Shown here: piece by piece, positions 62,926 to 64,000 of the stretch
Numbering within the stretch: the stretch's first letter is position 1
How the letters are laid out: every line of letters starts with the position of its first letter
Assembly: GCF_035621455.1 (NCBI RefSeq)
Contig: NZ_CP141822.1
Span: 2,356,001-2,420,000 of the forward strand
Source of the DNA: Vibrio natriegens NBRC 15636 = ATCC 14048 = DSM 759
Lineage (GTDB): Bacteria; Pseudomonadota; Gammaproteobacteria; Enterobacterales; Vibrionaceae
Direction: 5' to 3'
Length of the DNA stretch: 64,000 nucleotides
The notes under the pieces: generated by a model
Databases searched by the model: none
Seen by the model: only the letters and a program-made list of their open reading frames with translations
What the model was told of the DNA's origin: nothing
Made by a program: the position numbers and the translations under genes

Positions 62926-64000
62926 TTACGCTACTGCTTCCTTTTCGCGCGCTTTCTGATCGTGATGTGCTCGTTCGCCTAAAAATGCATAGGTCAAACA
63001 CACAATAGAAGTGATACATGAGCCGATTAGGATGATAAAACCTCCATCCCAACCAAAGTGGTCAACCGTGTAACCAAGAATGGCGTTTGCTGCCACGGCA
63101 CCACCTAAGTAACCGAACAATCCTGTCAGACCCGCCGCTGTACCTGCTGCTTTCTTCGGCGCTAATTCAAGAGCGTATAAACCAATCAACATGACAGGGC
63201 CATAAATCAAGAAGCCAATCGCGATCAGCGCCAGCATGTCTACCGTCGGATTGCCTGCTGGATTGAACCAGTAAACCAAAACCGCAACAGTCACAAGAGC
63301 CATAAACAGAATACCCGCAGGAGCACGACGACCTTTGAATATCTTGTCAGAAATCCAACCACACAATAGCGTGCCAGGGATACCCGCCCACTCATACAGG
63401 AAGTAAGCCCACGACGATTTGTCTACCGAGAAATCCTTCGCTTCTTTTAGGTATACCGGTGCCCAGTCCAGCACGCCGTAGCGAATTAAGTAGACAAACG
63501 CGTTGGCAATCGCGATCGACCACAACAGCTTGTTGTTGAACACATACTTGAAGAAAATTTCCTTCGCCGTCATTTCCTGTTCGTGAGATTTATCGTAATC
63601 ATCTGGGTAATCATCTTTGTACTCTTCAATCGAAGGAAGACCACAAGATTGAGGAGTATCTCGAACCGTCATCCAGATAAAGACCGCGACCAACGTGGCA
63701 AAAAAAGCAGGAACGTAAAATGCGGTACGCCAGTCGTCGTTAAAAGCCCAAAGACCAAGGATGAATAGTGGACCGATCAAACCGCCACCCACGTTATGGG
63801 CAACGTTCCAAACCGAAACAATCTCACCACGCTCTTTACGTGACCACCAGTGAACCATGGTTCGTCCACAAGCTGGCCATCCCATACCTTGGAACCAGCC
63901 GTTTAAAAACAGCAGAATAAACATCGCGGTTACACTGCCCGTCGCCCAAGGCATAAAGCCAAAGCAGAACATGACAAGCGCAGACATTAACAAGCCGCCA
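62926..64000 (-). CDS. glpT: Glycerol-3-phosphate:phosphate antiporter GlpT (5' part outside the window)
   Basis: About 358 codons of an MFS antiporter whose start lies beyond base 64000; roughly 95 N-terminal residues of about 450 are missing. Visible family segments are [40 protein letters not shown] followed by NVGGG, and the C-terminal [20 protein letters not shown]. It exchanges glycerol-3-phosphate for phosphate across the inner membrane. Its partner glpQ follows. Confidence 0.95.
   Translation of the reverse strand, partial: GGLLMSALVMFCFGFMPWATGSVTAMFILLFLNGWFQGMGWPACGRTMVHWWSRKERGEIVSVWNVAHNVGGGLIGPLFILGLWAFNDDWRTAFYVPAFFATLVAVFIWMTVRDTPQSCGLPSIEEYKDDYPDDYDKSHEQEMTAKEIFFKYVFNNKLLWSIAIANAFVYLIRYGVLDWAPVYLKEAKDFSVDKSSWAYFLYEWAGIPGTLLCGWISDKIFKGRRAPAGILFMALVTVAVLVYWFNPAGNPTVDMLALIAIGFLIYGPVMLIGLYALELAPKKAAGTAAGLTGLFGYLGGAVAANAILGYTVDHFGWDGGFIILIGSCITSIVCLTYAFLGERAHHDQKAREKEAVA

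Overview
The window is ordinary chromosomal core DNA of a Vibrio, most likely from the harveyi/parahaemolyticus group. The signs are an OmpK (Tsx-family) porin gene, a complete Na+-translocating NADH:quinone reductase operon with its maturation genes, vibrio-type small families (DUF2850, DUF3461, DUF3549), a CsrB-type sRNA with a VarA/GacA box, and uniform base and codon use. I see no prophage, insertion sequence, CRISPR array, rRNA or tRNA gene. Both ends cut a gene: glnD lacks its 5' part at the left edge, and glpT lacks its 5' part at the right edge.

Layout. 1-5 kb: nitrogen-sensor glnD, tRNA pseudouridine synthase truC and small conserved genes. 5.2-5.6 kb: a CsrB-family regulatory RNA on the minus strand. 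5.9-14.6 kb: a KfrA-like protein with YaiI, an AbgT transporter, Zur-boxed alternative ribosomal proteins L36/L31, trmO, proS, yaeP, an NSS transporter and a YggN-like protein. 14.7-18.6 kb: a GreA-like factor, an atypical RecQ-family helicase, and SOS-boxed dinB. 18.7-26.1 kb: nqrABCDEF-apbE-nqrM, the respiratory sodium pump with the enzyme that attaches its covalent FMNs and its iron-centre maturation factor. 26.4-30.7 kb: bolA, rlmG and the yajG-ppi-ampG group. 30.8-34.1 kb: a tightly overlapping four-gene operon (LON-domain protein, DUF4397 lipoprotein, ECF sigma factor, ChrR-type zinc anti-sigma factor) with its own ECF-like promoter. 34.4-43.9 kb: ompK, panE-yajL-csdA, a diguanylate cyclase, tcdA-csdE, mltA, a DUF2850 protein and argA. 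44-53.6 kb: recC, recB and recD, without the ptrA gene found between recC and recB in E. coli. 53.8-58.2 kb: a YejM/PbgA-like inner-membrane sulfatase-fold protein, a TDT transporter with a divergent LysR regulator, and SOS-boxed yebG. 58.5-64 kb: a large unknown lipoprotein, a 162-bp palindromic repeat just upstream of dapD, dapD, and glpT-glpQ.

Connections. Two SOS genes (dinB, yebG) share the same off-consensus LexA half-site, and RecBCD supplies the main double-strand-break entry to the same response. The nqr cluster carries structural and maturation genes in one direction, with an attenuator-like hairpin at the start of its leader and a terminator-like hairpin separating nqrF from apbE. 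The ECF operon is the best candidate for an under-described system. The least explained sequence elements are the palindromic repeat before dapD, the spacer between recC and recB, and several promoter-proximal inverted repeats. No database search was possible, so names rest on recognised motifs, length and gene order.
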